Shown one piece after another: positions 25,726-35,729 of a DNA stretch of 64,000 bases (the stretch's first letter is position 1; each line of letters opens with the position of its first letter). The stretch comes from [Bacillus] enclensis. Its GTDB lineage: Bacteria; Bacillota; Bacilli; Bacillales; Bacillaceae_B. The DNA lies in contig NZ_KQ758483.1 in assembly GCF_001456935.1 (NCBI RefSeq), forward strand, positions 682,001-746,000, read 5' to 3'. The notes beneath the pieces were generated by a model, which saw nothing but the letters and a program-made list of their open reading frames with translations, was not told where the DNA came from and searched no databases. A program made the position numbers and the translations under genes.

Positions 25726-27576
25726 GTGAAGCCGCTCAAAGAATCTTTAAAAGAAAGAATCTTGATTGCTGATGGAGCAATGGGGACACTCTTATATTCA
25801 TATGGAGTTGATCGATGTTTCGAGGAACTGAATCTCTCACACCCGGAGGAAGTATATAAAGTCCACAGGGATTATATAGAGGCAGGGTCTGATATCATCC
25901 AGACCAATACGTATGGGGCCAATTATGAAAAACTCTCAAGGTATGGCCTTGAGGATTCAGTAAAGGAAATCAACACTGCGGCTGTAAGACTTGCTAAAAA
26001 AGCTTCAGGCGGTTCTGCATATGTGGTCGGAACCATCGGGGGAATCAGGGCGATAAAACAAAATGTCTCACTGGAAGAAATCAAAAGAAGCTTCAGGGAA
26101 CAGCTGTATTGCCTTCTGCTTGAAGGTGTTGATGGGATCCTTCTCGAAACCTATTATGATTTTGAAGAATTGATGACAGTCCTTAAAATCGCGAAAAGGG
26201 AGACAGATCTTCCGATAATTGCCCAGGTTTCCCTGCATGAAACGGGGGTACTGCAAAATGGAATGAAGGTAAAAGAGGCATTGCATCAGCTTGAATTTTC
26301 AGGTGCTGATGTTGTTGGGATCAATTGCAGGATGGGACCGTATCATATGGTCGCTTCCCTGGAAGAAGTGCCGCTCCCTAAGAGTTCGTTTCTTTCAGTC
26401 TATCCAAATGCAAGTCTGCCGAACTATGAAGAAGGCAGATTTTATTATTCAGCAGAACCAGGGTATTTCGGGGATATCAGCAATGAACTCCGCAGTCAAG
26501 GTGCAAGAATCATAGGGGGGTGCTGCGGAACGACACCTGATCATATCCGGGCTGTAGCAGCGAAGTTGAAAAGCCGGGTCCCTATTACGGAAAAGAAGGT
26601 GAAGCTGACTAAATCTGTAGAAATTGTTTCACGCCCTATAAGTGAAAAGCTCCTTCACCATAAAGTGAATGAAAAGATGACGGTCATCGTCGAATTGGAT
26701 CCGCCTAAGCATCTTGATACAGACTTATTCTTTCAGGGAGCTCAGGCACTAAAGGAGGAAGGAATCGATGCATTGACGCTTGCTGATAATCCCCTCGCAT
26801 CTCCGCGTGTGAGTAATGAAGCAATCGGGACAATGGTTAAAGAGAAGTACGATATTTCACCTTTGGTTCACATCACATGCCGTGACAGGAATTTGATCGG
26901 CCTTCAATCGCATCTGATGGGCCTGCATACACTTGGGATTCATAATATCCTGGCGATTACCGGTGACCCTGCAAAAATCGGGGATTTTCCCGGCGCTGCT
27001 TCCGTGTATGATTTATCCAGTCTCGAGCTGATTGAACTAATCAAACAGAATAATGAAGGCATATCATTTTCCGGCAAGTCTCTCAGACAAAAAACACAGT
27101 TTTCAGTCGGTGCAGCGTTTAATCCCAATTTCAGGCACATGGATGCTTCTGTAAAACGCCTTGAGAAAAAAATAAAAGCTGGTGCTGACTACTTTATTTC
27201 ACAGCCAGTATTTGGGGTGGAAGAAATGTTCCAGATATATGAAGCAACCAGGCATTTGAATACGCCGGTCTTTATTGGCATCATGCCTCTGCTCAGTTCG
27301 AGGAATGCAGAGTTCCTTCACCATGAGGTACCCGGAATTAAAGTGCCTGAGGCAACCAGGCTGAGAATGAGAGAAGCGGGTAAAGACCCCATTCATTCCC
27401 GGGCAGCGGGTATGGAGATCGCAAAGGAACTATTGGATACAGCACTTACTCTATTTAACGGAATCTATCTGATTACACCGTTTGTCAGATATGATATGAG
27501 CATAGAATTACTTCGTCATATGAAAGAAAAAGCAGGGATTGAGAAGGAGGTTCCTTATGGCCGTCACATTATTTGA
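25726..27576 (+). CDS. yitJ: Bifunctional homocysteine S-methyltransferase / 5,10-methylene-THF reductase
   Basis: The 616-residue fusion has an N-terminal homocysteine methyltransferase domain (residues 1-290, [12 protein letters not shown] near 12 and the zinc-binding GGCCGTTP near 264). The C-terminal half is a MetF-like flavoprotein domain (about 310-616, with ITCRDRN, ITGDP and SQPVF segments) that reduces methylene-THF to methyl-THF. It resembles B. subtilis YitJ, which is also S-box-controlled. GTG 25726 has GGAGG upstream. In this operon the reductase half makes the methyl donor used by MetH next door. Confidence 0.93.
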   Translation: MKPLKESLKERILIADGAMGTLLYSYGVDRCFEELNLSHPEEVYKVHRDYIEAGSDIIQTNTYGANYEKLSRYGLEDSVKEINTAAVRLAKKASGGSAYVVGTIGGIRAIKQNVSLEEIKRSFREQLYCLLLEGVDGILLETYYDFEELMTVLKIAKRETDLPIIAQVSLHETGVLQNGMKVKEALHQLEFSGADVVGINCRMGPYHMVASLEEVPLPKSSFLSVYPNASLPNYEEGRFYYSAEPGYFGDISNELRSQGARIIGGCCGTTPDHIRAVAAKLKSRVPITEKKVKLTKSVEIVSRPISEKLLHHKVNEKMTVIVELDPPKHLDTDLFFQGAQALKEEGIDALTLADNPLASPRVSNEAIGTMVKEKYDISPLVHITCRDRNLIGLQSHLMGLHTLGIHNILAITGDPAKIGDFPGAASVYDLSSLELIELIKQNNEGISFSGKSLRQKTQFSVGAAFNPNFRHMDASVKRLEKKIKAGADYFISQPVFGVEEMFQIYEATRHLNTPVFIGIMPLLSSRNAEFLHHEVPGIKVPEATRLRMREAGKDPIHSRAAGMEIAKELLDTALTLFNGIYLITPFVRYDMSIELLRHMKEKAGIEKEVPYGRHII

Positions 27577-30500
27577 AGAACAGCTTAGAAAGAAAATACT
27601 TGTCCTTGACGGGGCTATGGGGACGATGCTGCAAATGGCTGAATTAACACCGGAAGACTTTGGCGGGGAGGAGCTTGATGGGTGCAATGAAAATCTTGTT
27701 CTCACAGCTCCTGAAGTCATATACAATATTCACCGGGAATACCTGGATGCAGGAGCCGATGTAATTGAAACGAACACATTCGGAGGCACTCCGGTTGTAC
27801 TTGATGAATATGGATTGGGAAAAAAAGCATATGAAATAAATAAAACAGCAGCTGAAATTGCAAGAAAGGCAGCAGATTCGTATACAAATGCAGACTGGCC
27901 ACGATTTGTAGCGGGCTCTATGGGGCCAACGACAAAAACGTTATCGGTAACAGGGGGAATCGGTTTTGATGAACTGGCTGAGAACTACCGTATACAGGCG
28001 AAGGGTCTTCTGGATGGTGGAGTTGACGTCCTATTACTGGAGACAAGCCAGGATGCGCTTAATGTGAAAGCAGCCAATCTCGGTATACAGGCTGCCTGCA
28101 AAGAAAGCGGCAGGCAGGTGCCTATTCTCTTATCTGGAACCATCGAACCGATGGGTACGACATTGGCAGGTCAGAATATTGAAGCTTTTTATTTGTCGCT
28201 TGAACATTTGAATCCCCTGGCTGTCGGGGTGAACTGTGCGACAGGTCCTGAATTCATGAGGGACCACCTCAGGTCTCTTTCTAATTTAGCAACCACTTAC
28301 GTAAGCTGCTATCCGAATGCCGGGCTGCCTGATGAAGAAGGCAATTATCATGAAACCCCTGAATCACTAAGCTTGAAAATGAAAGGGTTTCTTGAGAAAG
28401 GATGGCTGAATCTTTTAGGAGGGTGCTGCGGGACAACCCCCCGGCATATAGAAGCGTTATCCCGGATGGCAAAAGAATTCGAACCAAGAATCCCAAATGA
28501 TACACATCCCCATGCCGTTTCAGGCATAGAACCGTTTTTATATGAAGATAAGGCCAACCGTCCGATTCTCGTCGGTGAGCGTACGAACGTGATCGGTTCC
28601 AGGAAATTCAAAAGGCTGATTGCCGAGAACAAAATAGAGGAAGCCTCCGAAATTGCAAGGGCCCAGGTGAAAAATGGAGCGCAGGTCATCGATATCTGTG
28701 TGGCAGATCCTGACAGGGATGAAGTGGAAGACATGAATACTTTCATCCAAGAAGTCGTAAAAAAGGTGAAGGTGCCGCTCGTCATTGACTCCACTGATGA
28801 AGAGGTGCTTGAGACTGCGTTGAAATATTCTCAGGGGAAAGTGATCATCAATTCCATCAACCTTGAAGACGGGGAAGAACGATTTGAGAAAATCATTCCG
28901 CTCATCAAGAAGTTTGGGGCGGCTGTTGTCGTCGGTACAATTGATGAAAAAGGAATGGGAGTGACTTCAGCCCGTAAGGTAGAAATTGCTTTGAGGTCGC
29001 AAAAACTATTGACAGAGAAATACGGGCTTCCATCACAGGACATTATTTTTGATCCGCTTGTCTTCCCTGTAGGTACAGGAGATGCACAATATATAGGTTC
29101 AGCGAACGCAACTGTGGAGGGGATCAAGAGAATCAAAGAACTTCTTCCAGAGTGTCCTCATATTCTCGGGATCAGCAATGTTTCCTTTGGACTCCCTCCA
29201 GTCGGCCGGGAAGTATTGAATGCAGTATTTTTATATCACTGTACAAAAGCAGGGCTTGATTATGCAATTGTGAATACGGAGAAACTCGAGCGGTTCGCAT
29301 CGATCCCGGCTGAAGAGGTTGAGCAGGCAGAAAAGCTCCTGTTCGATACGACGGATGCAGCTCTGGCAGCTTTTACTGAATTTTATCGGGGAAAGAAAAA
29401 AGAAACCAAAATACCAGTAAATACAATGACTCTGGAAGAAAGGCTTGCTCATTATATAGTGGAAGGTACAAAAGAAGGGCTTATTCCAGATCTAGAAGAG
29501 GCACTTAAACAGTATCATACTCCGCTGGACATCATCAATGGTCCTTTGATGGATGGAATGAGTGAAGTGGGCCGTTTATTTAATGATAATCAGCTTATTG
29601 TGGCAGAAGTTCTCCAGAGTGCCGAAGTAATGAAAGCATCGGTCGCCTTTTTGGAGCCTTATATGGAACAGGGAGAAACTTCTTCTTCTAAAGGAAAAGT
29701 GATTCTTGCTACCGTAAAGGGAGACGTTCATGATATCGGAAAAAATCTGGTGGACATCATTCTCAGTAATAATGGTTATGAAGTGAAAGACTTGGGTATC
29801 AAAGTGACCCCGCAGGAGTTAATTGAAGTGATTCGAAAAGAAAAACCGGATATAGTCGGTCTTTCAGGCCTTCTGGTGAAATCAGCACAGCAAATGGTCG
29901 TGACGGCTCAAGATCTGAGGCAGTCCGACATTTCGGTTCCCATTATCGTCGGCGGGGCAGCTCTTACCAGGAAATTTACCTCAACCAAAATAGCGAAGGA
30001 ATATGGCGGGCTGGTAGTATATGCAAAAGACGCAATGGATGGATTAAGTATCATCAATGGAATGCAGGATAGAGGGACGAGAAAGAAGTGGGAAGAAGAA
30101 AGCCGGCAGAAGTTAATGGAATTAGAAAGCAGACCTGCACCTGAACCACGTAGTGATTCACCTGTTGCTGTAAAGGTGCGTTCAGAAGTAGCCAGGGATG
30201 TCCAGGTTTATACTCCGCCGGATCTGGAACCGCATATCATCAAGGATTTTTCCCTTAATCAGATCCAGCCATATATCAATCAGCAGATGCTCCTTGGACA
30301 CCATCTGGGAATCAAGGGGAAAGTATCCCGGCTATTGGTAGAAAAAGATGAAAGGACAATCAGAATAAAACAATTGACGGATGGATTATTCAAAAGGGCA
30401 GCAAAAGAAGATATTATTCATGCATCCGCACTCTATCAATTTTTCCCGGCTCAGTCAGAAGGGGACGATGTCATCATTTACGATCCGAATGATTCATCAA

Positions 30501-31003
30501 AAGAAATTGAGCGGTTTCATTTTCCGCGTCAGAATCAAAACGACCATCTTTGTTTAGCCGATTATCTTCGGCCGGCAGGAAGCGGCGAGATGGATTATGT
30601 CGGTTTCTTTGCAGTCACGGCCGGCCGGCAAATCAGAGAATGGGCTGCATCATTAAAGGGTGAGGGGAAATTCCTTGAAAGTCATGCTATTCAGGCGTTG
30701 GCACTGGAGACGGCTGAAGGACTTGCTGAAAGGGTGCATGAAATGATGCGAAGCAGATGGGGATTTCCTGATCCGGTCGACTTCACGATGCAGGAGCGTT
30801 TCCGGACGAAGTATCAGGGTCAGCGATATTCCTTTGGATATCCTGCATGTCCTGACCTTGAGGATCAGAAAAAACTTTTCAATCTCCTCAAACCCGAGAG
30901 AATAGGCATTGAATTGACAGATGGTTGTATGATGGAACCGGAAGCATCTGTAACAGCGATGGTGTTTGCACATCCTGAAGCCAGATATTTCAACGTACTT
31001 TAG
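27557..31003 (+). CDS. metH: Cobalamin-dependent methionine synthase MetH
   Basis: The 1148-residue enzyme transfers methyl from methyl-THF through cobalamin to homocysteine. Domains in order: homocysteine-binding (1-330, GGCCGTTP near 295), pterin-binding (about 350-610), B12-binding cap (about 640-730), B12 domain with axial His in DVHDIGKN (about 723-730), and the C-terminal S-adenosylmethionine reactivation domain (about 890-1148, ending near [14 protein letters not shown]). ATG 27557 has GAAGGAGG and lies 20 bases inside yitJ. B. subtilis lacks MetH and uses MetE, so this organism needs or makes B12. Confidence 0.96.
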   Translation: MAVTLFEEQLRKKILVLDGAMGTMLQMAELTPEDFGGEELDGCNENLVLTAPEVIYNIHREYLDAGADVIETNTFGGTPVVLDEYGLGKKAYEINKTAAEIARKAADSYTNADWPRFVAGSMGPTTKTLSVTGGIGFDELAENYRIQAKGLLDGGVDVLLLETSQDALNVKAANLGIQAACKESGRQVPILLSGTIEPMGTTLAGQNIEAFYLSLEHLNPLAVGVNCATGPEFMRDHLRSLSNLATTYVSCYPNAGLPDEEGNYHETPESLSLKMKGFLEKGWLNLLGGCCGTTPRHIEALSRMAKEFEPRIPNDTHPHAVSGIEPFLYEDKANRPILVGERTNVIGSRKFKRLIAENKIEEASEIARAQVKNGAQVIDICVADPDRDEVEDMNTFIQEVVKKVKVPLVIDSTDEEVLETALKYSQGKVIINSINLEDGEERFEKIIPLIKKFGAAVVVGTIDEKGMGVTSARKVEIALRSQKLLTEKYGLPSQDIIFDPLVFPVGTGDAQYIGSANATVEGIKRIKELLPECPHILGISNVSFGLPPVGREVLNAVFLYHCTKAGLDYAIVNTEKLERFASIPAEEVEQAEKLLFDTTDAALAAFTEFYRGKKKETKIPVNTMTLEERLAHYIVEGTKEGLIPDLEEALKQYHTPLDIINGPLMDGMSEVGRLFNDNQLIVAEVLQSAEVMKASVAFLEPYMEQGETSSSKGKVILATVKGDVHDIGKNLVDIILSNNGYEVKDLGIKVTPQELIEVIRKEKPDIVGLSGLLVKSAQQMVVTAQDLRQSDISVPIIVGGAALTRKFTSTKIAKEYGGLVVYAKDAMDGLSIINGMQDRGTRKKWEEESRQKLMELESRPAPEPRSDSPVAVKVRSEVARDVQVYTPPDLEPHIIKDFSLNQIQPYINQQMLLGHHLGIKGKVSRLLVEKDERTIRIKQLTDGLFKRAAKEDIIHASALYQFFPAQSEGDDVIIYDPNDSSKEIERFHFPRQNQNDHLCLADYLRPAGSGEMDYVGFFAVTAGRQIREWAASLKGEGKFLESHAIQALALETAEGLAERVHEMMRSRWGFPDPVDFTMQERFRTKYQGQRYSFGYPACPDLEDQKKLFNLLKPERIGIELTDGCMMEPEASVTAMVFAHPEARYFNVL

Positions 31004-31015
31004 AAATAATAAAAA

Positions 31016-31326
31016 AATGGGGGTAGGACAAAACATAAATTTTCATGTTTAAAAACGAACATTTCAGAGTGGACTCTAAACAACGCTAATGATTTCCGTG
31101 CAAGACTACGCTTTCCGCGGGTAGCCCGTGAGCCTCCTCGGCAAGCCTGCGGGGTCTCACATAAGCTACTCTTCCCGCAGGAGTCTTCGTCTTGCACTCC
31201 AATCAAACGCTGAATGTGCTAAATCCTAAATGTACAATGAACAATAAAAAACCCGAGCTATTTTGTCTCACCTCATGCAAAATAGTTCGGGTTTTACTTA
31301 TACTATATCACTTGTGTCCCAGCCTC
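31016..31326 (-). mobile_element. MITE-like repeat, copy B (full length, inverted orientation)
   Basis: It lies reversed relative to copy A. The ends read GAGGCTGGGACACAAG from the right and GGGGGTAGGACAAAAC from the left. The hairpin CCCGAGCTATTTTG with CAAAATAGTTCGGG lies at 31253-31297. The GC-rich core (31100-31200) contains CTTTCCGCGGGTAGCCCGTG, also present in copy A, and is bracketed by GTGCAAGAC and GTCTTGCAC. It follows metH directly. On the minus strand its hairpin plus T-run could end transcription of the small gene at 31355. Confidence 0.65.
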
Positions 31327-31354
31327 ATATTTATTTTAGTGAATCATCAATAAA

Positions 31355-31570
31355 TCACTCCCGGGTGGAAGCCGTATATGCCATCAATTCATCTCTGCAA
31401 ACTTGGAAGTCAATGTCGATTCTTTCCAAGATCTTTTCTTCAGAAAAGCCTGTAATCATTGATATATTCGTAATACTGGGTGTCAATCCCATGTTTCGGC
31501 AGAATTCACAAGCACTTCTTATCGAAAGGACTTCAACTGATAATCTAGAAAGTTTTCGTTTCACCTTCAT
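31355..31570 (-). CDS. Small hypothetical protein, about 71 residues
   Basis: The frame begins at ATG 31570 (a GTG two codons later is also possible), with GGGGAG close upstream. The protein is mixed alpha-helical and soluble-looking. Its middle, LTPSITNISMITGFSEEKILERI, has the spacing of a helix-turn-helix, and Cys pairs occur as CEFC and a later single Cys. I do not recognise a family. It ends 29 bases before the MITE copy B, whose hairpin would serve as its terminator. Its function may be regulatory, but that rests on the helix-turn-helix resemblance only. Confidence 0.45.
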   Translation of the reverse strand: MKVKRKLSRLSVEVLSIRSACEFCRNMGLTPSITNISMITGFSEEKILERIDIDFQVCRDELMAYTASTRE

Positions 31571-31573
31571 CAA

Positions 31574-31975
31574 CTCCCCAATTAATTGGCCGGTGGCAGG
31601 AAAAAGTTATCAAAAACCTTTTGGATCAATTTGTGAGTCCCGGAAGTGTAGTTCATTCTGCATATTTCAATCATAATCGACATAATATTCAGATATCTTT
31701 CTCTTATTATATACCCTAACATGTGTGGATGCGAGACAAAAGTGACATTCACAAGGATTTTTTTATTAATATTCATTTTATTGAATGTTTTTACATAAAT
31801 ACAAAATAATTGGAATGCCGGATTGTTGCTTCTGCGTGATTTGGCTCATTAATATTGGTGTCAGGCTGATTACTATATTATAATAGAAAGGAAGACATCA
31901 CTTTACAGTAATAACAGATAAAGTCACAGGCATTGGTATACAATTTAAATAAACAATGGGGGGAACACATCCAAT
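31574..31975. other. Intergenic region before the rsbR-like gene
   Basis: About 400 AT-rich bases. A TATAAT at about 31877 with a weak TTGGTG 18 bases upstream may drive the RsbR-like gene. A 64-codon minus-strand frame here lacks a ribosome binding site. Confidence 0.35.
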
Positions 31976-32821
31976 ATGCATCGCAGCAAACATTTACATA
32001 CATATCTTCTAAGCAAAGCACGTCAATTAACGGACTCCTGGTATGAATCTATCGATAAGAGCAAAGTTAGTGGAGTATACTCCTCTAATGACCCTGAAAC
32101 AGTAGATAATTTAAAAAAACAAAATTTTGAGTTCCATCAATTATTTTGTGAAGTTTTCACAATAGAAAAAGAAACCTTTTATAAGCGTCTGGATGATTGG
32201 GTACTTTCCATTGCAGAAGATAAACACCACCTGGAAACACCTACCCATCATATCATTCAGGAGTTCATGCGGGTCCGAAATCAATATCTTGACTTTGTTA
32301 ATGAATTCGCACAGAAAAGTGAGGATCCCAAGAGCTCGGATCTGCTTAGGATTTGGGAGGATACCGTCATTGAATCATTTGACAGGGTGATTCTCAGGTT
32401 CATGGAACTGCAGAACGAGGTTGTAGAAAGACAGCTGAAGTCTCAGGAACAGATTATCCATGAACTCAGTACACCACTCATCTCCTTGAATGAAGATACT
32501 GCGCTTGTGCCTCTCATTGGGAATATTGACCCTGAACGAGCTAAGTTGATCCTGGAAAATACATTAGAGCAATGTGTCCAAAAAGAAATATCCTATCTGT
32601 TCATCGATCTTTCCGGAGTTGTGATGATTGATACGATGGTTGCACATCAGTTATTCCAGCTGGTAGATGCTCTTGAGCTTATCGGTGTGAAGCCAATCCT
32701 TTCGGGTCTGCGCCCTGAAATTGCACAGACTGCTGTTCAACTCGGATTGAAATTTGACAGACTGACGATTACGTCTACCCTAGCCCAGGCTATCACAGTT
32801 AAAAGTAATGAACATATTTAA
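31976..32821 (+). CDS. RsbR-family stressosome protein
   Basis: The 281-residue protein has an N-terminal non-haem globin-like helical domain (about 1-150) and a C-terminal STAS domain (about 165-275). The STAS part has the RsbR signature LSTPLISL...LVPLIG and FIDLSGVVMIDTMVAHQ, where the Thr after Asp matches the site phosphorylated by the RsbT kinase. Length equals that of the B. subtilis RsbR paralogue RsbRD. Such proteins build the stressosome, a large cytoplasmic complex that releases RsbT to activate SigB under environmental stress. It is a single gene with its own terminator. Confidence 0.85.
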   Translation: MHRSKHLHTYLLSKARQLTDSWYESIDKSKVSGVYSSNDPETVDNLKKQNFEFHQLFCEVFTIEKETFYKRLDDWVLSIAEDKHHLETPTHHIIQEFMRVRNQYLDFVNEFAQKSEDPKSSDLLRIWEDTVIESFDRVILRFMELQNEVVERQLKSQEQIIHELSTPLISLNEDTALVPLIGNIDPERAKLILENTLEQCVQKEISYLFIDLSGVVMIDTMVAHQLFQLVDALELIGVKPILSGLRPEIAQTAVQLGLKFDRLTITSTLAQAITVKSNEHI

Positions 32822-32831
32822 ACAAACGATC

Positions 32832-32857
32832 CCGCCTGGCTGTAGGCGGTTTTTTTC
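32832..32857 (+). terminator. Terminator after rsbR-like gene
   Basis: CCGCCT and AGGCGG form the stem, followed by eight T. Confidence 0.8.
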
Positions 32858-32880
32858 TGCACATAAATTTTGAATTAAAA

Positions 32881-32898
32881 TATCTTGAATTAAAGATA
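32881..32898. promoter_or_regulatory. Candidate MhqR operator
   Basis: TATCTTGAATTAAAGATA is an inverted repeat with 6-base arms, followed by AAT. As I recall it, the MhqR box of B. subtilis is tATCTcgaAtTCgAGATaaaa; this site keeps both ATCT and AGAT arms and the central AAT. A direct repeat TTGAATTAAA (32870 and 32885) overlaps it. It lies 65 bases upstream of an mhqO homologue. Binding is inferred. Confidence 0.6.
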
Positions 32899-32962
32899 AA
32901 TATATTGTAAGCTATTAGCAGAAGATAATTAAATACCATTATCAACAGGGAGTGAGTAAGGA

Positions 32963-33943
32963 ATGAATTTAAAACCATTAAAAGGGCAGCACCACGTGTC
33001 TTCCATAACAGCCAACGCTAAGAAGAACTATGAGTTTTACACGAAAACACTTGGTCTTCGTCTTGTGAAGAAGTCCATCAACCAGGACGATACTTCTGTT
33101 TATCATCTTTTTTATGCCGATGAAAGGGGAAACCCGGGAACAGATCTCACTTTTTTTGAGATTCCTCATGCAGGAAATACGTATAAGGGAACAAACAGTA
33201 TCTCATTGACTTCCCTGAGAGTGAAAAGTGATGAAGCCCTGACGTATTGGAAGAAGCGCTTTGAAGAATCAGGTGTTGAGCACGATGAGATATCTCATCG
33301 TACAGGAAGGGCTGCACTGGGTTTCCGGGATTTTGAAGGGCAGCGGTTGATGCTCGTATCGGATGAAAACAATACAGGAGTAGCGGGTGGAAAACCTTGG
33401 GACAAGAGTCCTGTTCCAGTCGAGTATGGGGTCGTAGGACTCGGTCCGGTTAACCTTACAGTAGCAAGGGGAGAGCTGACCGCAAAAGTATTGACTGAAG
33501 TGTTGGGCTACCGCGAAAAGGGTACGTTTCCTGCATATGAAAAAGGACAGCCTGATATCCGTGTGTTTGAAACAGGAGAGGGAGGTACAGGGGCTGAGCT
33601 TCATCTTGAAGAACGGAACGATCTGCCGCAAGAAAGACCTGGACGGGGAAGTGTTCACCATGTGGCTTTCAGGGTTGAAGATGAAGAGGAGCTGCGCAAG
33701 TGGGTGGATTGGATTACCCAGACTCGTCTGCCCAATTCCGGATTTGTAGAACGTTATTATTTCCGTTCACTTTATTTCCGGGAACCCAACGGCATTCTTT
33801 TTGAGTTGGCTACGGACGGTCCCGGTTTTGAATCAGATGAAGACTTCGACAGCTTAGGTGAAAATCTGTCCTTACCGCCATATTTTGAAGCTCAGAGAGA
33901 ATCCATTGAATCCAGGTTAAAACCTTTGGATACGAAAGAATGA
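32963..33943 (+). CDS. mhqO: Ring-cleaving dioxygenase, MhqO-like (glyoxalase fold)
   Basis: The 326-residue protein consists of two vicinal-oxygen-chelate (glyoxalase) modules. The first starts LKGQHHVSSITANAKKNYEFY, whose His-His is a metal ligand. The second contains GSVHHVAFRVEDEEEL (about 230-245) and ends with the YFREPNGILFELATD glutamate ligand segment (about 270-284). MhqO and MhqA of Bacillus are Fe-dependent dioxygenases that break down hydroquinone-type compounds. A good GGGAGTGAG precedes ATG 32963. It forms an operon with the esterase gene 10 bases downstream, and an MhqR-like operator lies upstream. Confidence 0.88.
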   Translation: MNLKPLKGQHHVSSITANAKKNYEFYTKTLGLRLVKKSINQDDTSVYHLFYADERGNPGTDLTFFEIPHAGNTYKGTNSISLTSLRVKSDEALTYWKKRFEESGVEHDEISHRTGRAALGFRDFEGQRLMLVSDENNTGVAGGKPWDKSPVPVEYGVVGLGPVNLTVARGELTAKVLTEVLGYREKGTFPAYEKGQPDIRVFETGEGGTGAELHLEERNDLPQERPGRGSVHHVAFRVEDEEELRKWVDWITQTRLPNSGFVERYYFRSLYFREPNGILFELATDGPGFESDEDFDSLGENLSLPPYFEAQRESIESRLKPLDTKE

Positions 33944-33953
33944 ACAGGGAGGA

Positions 33954-34574
33954 ATGAAATTGAAGCATATCTTCAACAAAGGGACGAATGAGCGATTGCC
34001 TGTCTTATTACTGCTGCATGGGACCGGTGGTGATGAACGGGACTTGCTGCCGCTTGCTGAAATGATTGCGCCTGAAGCATCTGTATTAAGTGTTAAAGGA
34101 AGTGTGAATGAGAACGGGATGGCGAGATTCTTTGCACGCCTTAGTGAAGGAGTCTTTGACGAGGAAGACTTAATCTTCCGTACCAAAGAATTAAATACTT
34201 TTCTTGATGATAGCGCTAAGGAATATGGTTTTGATCGATCAAATATAGTAGCACTGGGCTATTCTAACGGTGCTAATATTGCTGCAAGTCTTATGTATCA
34301 TCATGAACATGCACTTAAAGGCGGGATCCTTTTTCATGCAATGGTGCCACGCCGGGGAGTATCAATTCCGGATTTACATGATTCGCCCGTTTTCATCGGC
34401 GCAGGAAAGAAAGATCCGTTGATTCCAGCGGACGAAACCGAAGAATTGATCAGGAACCTCAAAGATGCTAAGTCCACTGTAACCGAGTACTGGACGGATG
34501 GCGGTCATGAATTGAGAAGAGAAGAGGTCGACGCAGCAGCGGAATGGTTCAAGAGTAATTTCGTTGAAAAATAA
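33954..34574 (+). CDS. mhqD: Carboxylesterase/phospholipase, MhqD-like
   Basis: The 206-residue alpha/beta hydrolase has an oxyanion HGTGGDE segment (about residues 21-27), nucleophile Ser in ALGYSNGAN (about 101), Asp in GKKDPLIP (about 156) and His in TDGGHELR (about 186). That is the complete triad of the MhqD/YodD family, a partner of MhqO in quinone detoxification. The start is TTG 33954 (GCATATCTTC context) with GGGAGGAATGAAA before it. The 10-base gap to mhqO indicates one transcript. A terminator closes the operon. Confidence 0.88.
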   Translation: MKLKHIFNKGTNERLPVLLLLHGTGGDERDLLPLAEMIAPEASVLSVKGSVNENGMARFFARLSEGVFDEEDLIFRTKELNTFLDDSAKEYGFDRSNIVALGYSNGANIAASLMYHHEHALKGGILFHAMVPRRGVSIPDLHDSPVFIGAGKKDPLIPADETEELIRNLKDAKSTVTEYWTDGGHELRREEVDAAAEWFKSNFVEK

Positions 34575-34580
34575 TCAAAC

Positions 34581-34612
34581 GGACCCGGGTAGAACCCCGG
34601 GTTTATTTTTTT
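34581..34612. terminator. Terminator after mhqOD
   Basis: ACCCGGG and CCCGGGT arms with a short loop, then TTTATTTTTTT. It also lies at the end of the convergent gene. Confidence 0.75.
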
Positions 34613-35528
34613 ATTCAATTTTTTCGTAAGCAGCAAGTGAACGGAGCATAGAGAGGGTATTAATGCCCCGCCATTCAATTTCAGCTTTTTTCCAGGTCTC
34701 TTCGTAATGCCCAAACCAAGACCAGGCAGGCTGCCAATATCCTTTTTCATGCTGGCTCTTTATTTCATAATCTAATTGAAGAGTGATGTCTTTCTTAAGA
34801 TGTTCGAAAAAAGGGGAAGAGGGATCAGGAGCTGCATCCAGAGGTTTGGCAACATATTCATTCCATCTTGAGGGGTCTTTGCAGACCGTCTCATGCACTG
34901 CCTGTGACAATGCTGAATAGATATACTGTTTTGTCTCTGAATATGTTGAAAGATTGTGAAGAAGCCTGGAGTAGCAAAGGAAATCATGTTTTCCTAAGGG
35001 CCGGGGCAGCTTCGAAAGTTCTTCGCCGGCCATCTTTGTCCATTTTCCCAATAAGGGTTCTTCCTGCTTGAATAAATGAAAATAACCTATTATCTCCGCA
35101 TTTGGATTCGCCCATGTCGCCTGTACTCCGCAAAACCCTTTTTCATGATCAAAGTGCCACCACGGGGCATGTGGAACCTCATTGATTTCAGGAGGTACAG
35201 CATGCCAAATTATTTTTTGGTCATCATAAACAGATTCGAGGTAACTCAATGCTTTCGTAATGACCGGATGATTCTTTCCCAATTGAAGGTCCGCGGCAAT
35301 CTGTAGTCCCACAGTCGTAGCCATAGGGGACGAAATCTCCAGACGGAAATCCGGTTCCAGACAGTTACCAAAGCCGCCGTCATTATTTTGAAACGAGATC
35401 AGCTCGTTTACTGCATCTTCTTTGCTCCCATTTTCAAAATGATAATTGAAAAGCTTTTGTTCCAGGGGACGGGCTTGCGAGAATATAAAAGACTTCGCAG
35501 CGTCCCAATTGTCCTGGGTGAGCTTCAT
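34611..35528 (-). CDS. Hypothetical alpha/alpha-toroid (prenyltransferase-like) protein
   Basis: The 305-residue soluble protein carries repeat segments of the squalene-cyclase/prenyltransferase toroid: LISFQNNDGGFGNCLEPD (about 43-60) fits the QW-motif pattern Q-x-x-D-G-G-F-G, and GVQATWANPNAEIIGYFHLF and GYWQPAWSWFGHYEETW are further helical repeats. Aromatic density is high. No DxDD cyclase motif or DDxxD is present, so cyclase activity is unlikely. It is a lone gene with no signal peptide. The toroid could bind a hydrophobic ligand or a glycan; neither is shown. Confidence 0.7.
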   Translation of the reverse strand: MKLTQDNWDAAKSFIFSQARPLEQKLFNYHFENGSKEDAVNELISFQNNDGGFGNCLEPDFRLEISSPMATTVGLQIAADLQLGKNHPVITKALSYLESVYDDQKIIWHAVPPEINEVPHAPWWHFDHEKGFCGVQATWANPNAEIIGYFHLFKQEEPLLGKWTKMAGEELSKLPRPLGKHDFLCYSRLLHNLSTYSETKQYIYSALSQAVHETVCKDPSRWNEYVAKPLDAAPDPSSPFFEHLKKDITLQLDYEIKSQHEKGYWQPAWSWFGHYEETWKKAEIEWRGINTLSMLRSLAAYEKIE

Positions 35529-35729
35529 CTTACATTACCCCCATTTTTTTATGTGCTCTCTACTAATTAGCTTTTTCAATTCAAATCTCCTGCTTAATAT
35601 GAACATTGCCCTTGGAAGGATGGAGGATTTGGTCCGCAGTCATAAGCCATAAGCATATTTTCACATTGCACCGTTCCGAAAAGACTACTAAACTAGGATA
35701 TAGATTGTTAATGAGCAGGAGTTTTAAGA

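Noticed and set aside
31000-31206. Frames inside the GC-rich core of MITE copy B
   Set aside because: The same kind of sequence occurs in copy A with stops elsewhere; it is repeat DNA, not coding.
31574-31776. 64-codon minus-strand frame before the 31355 gene
   Set aside because: No ribosome binding site and no family pattern; probably chance.
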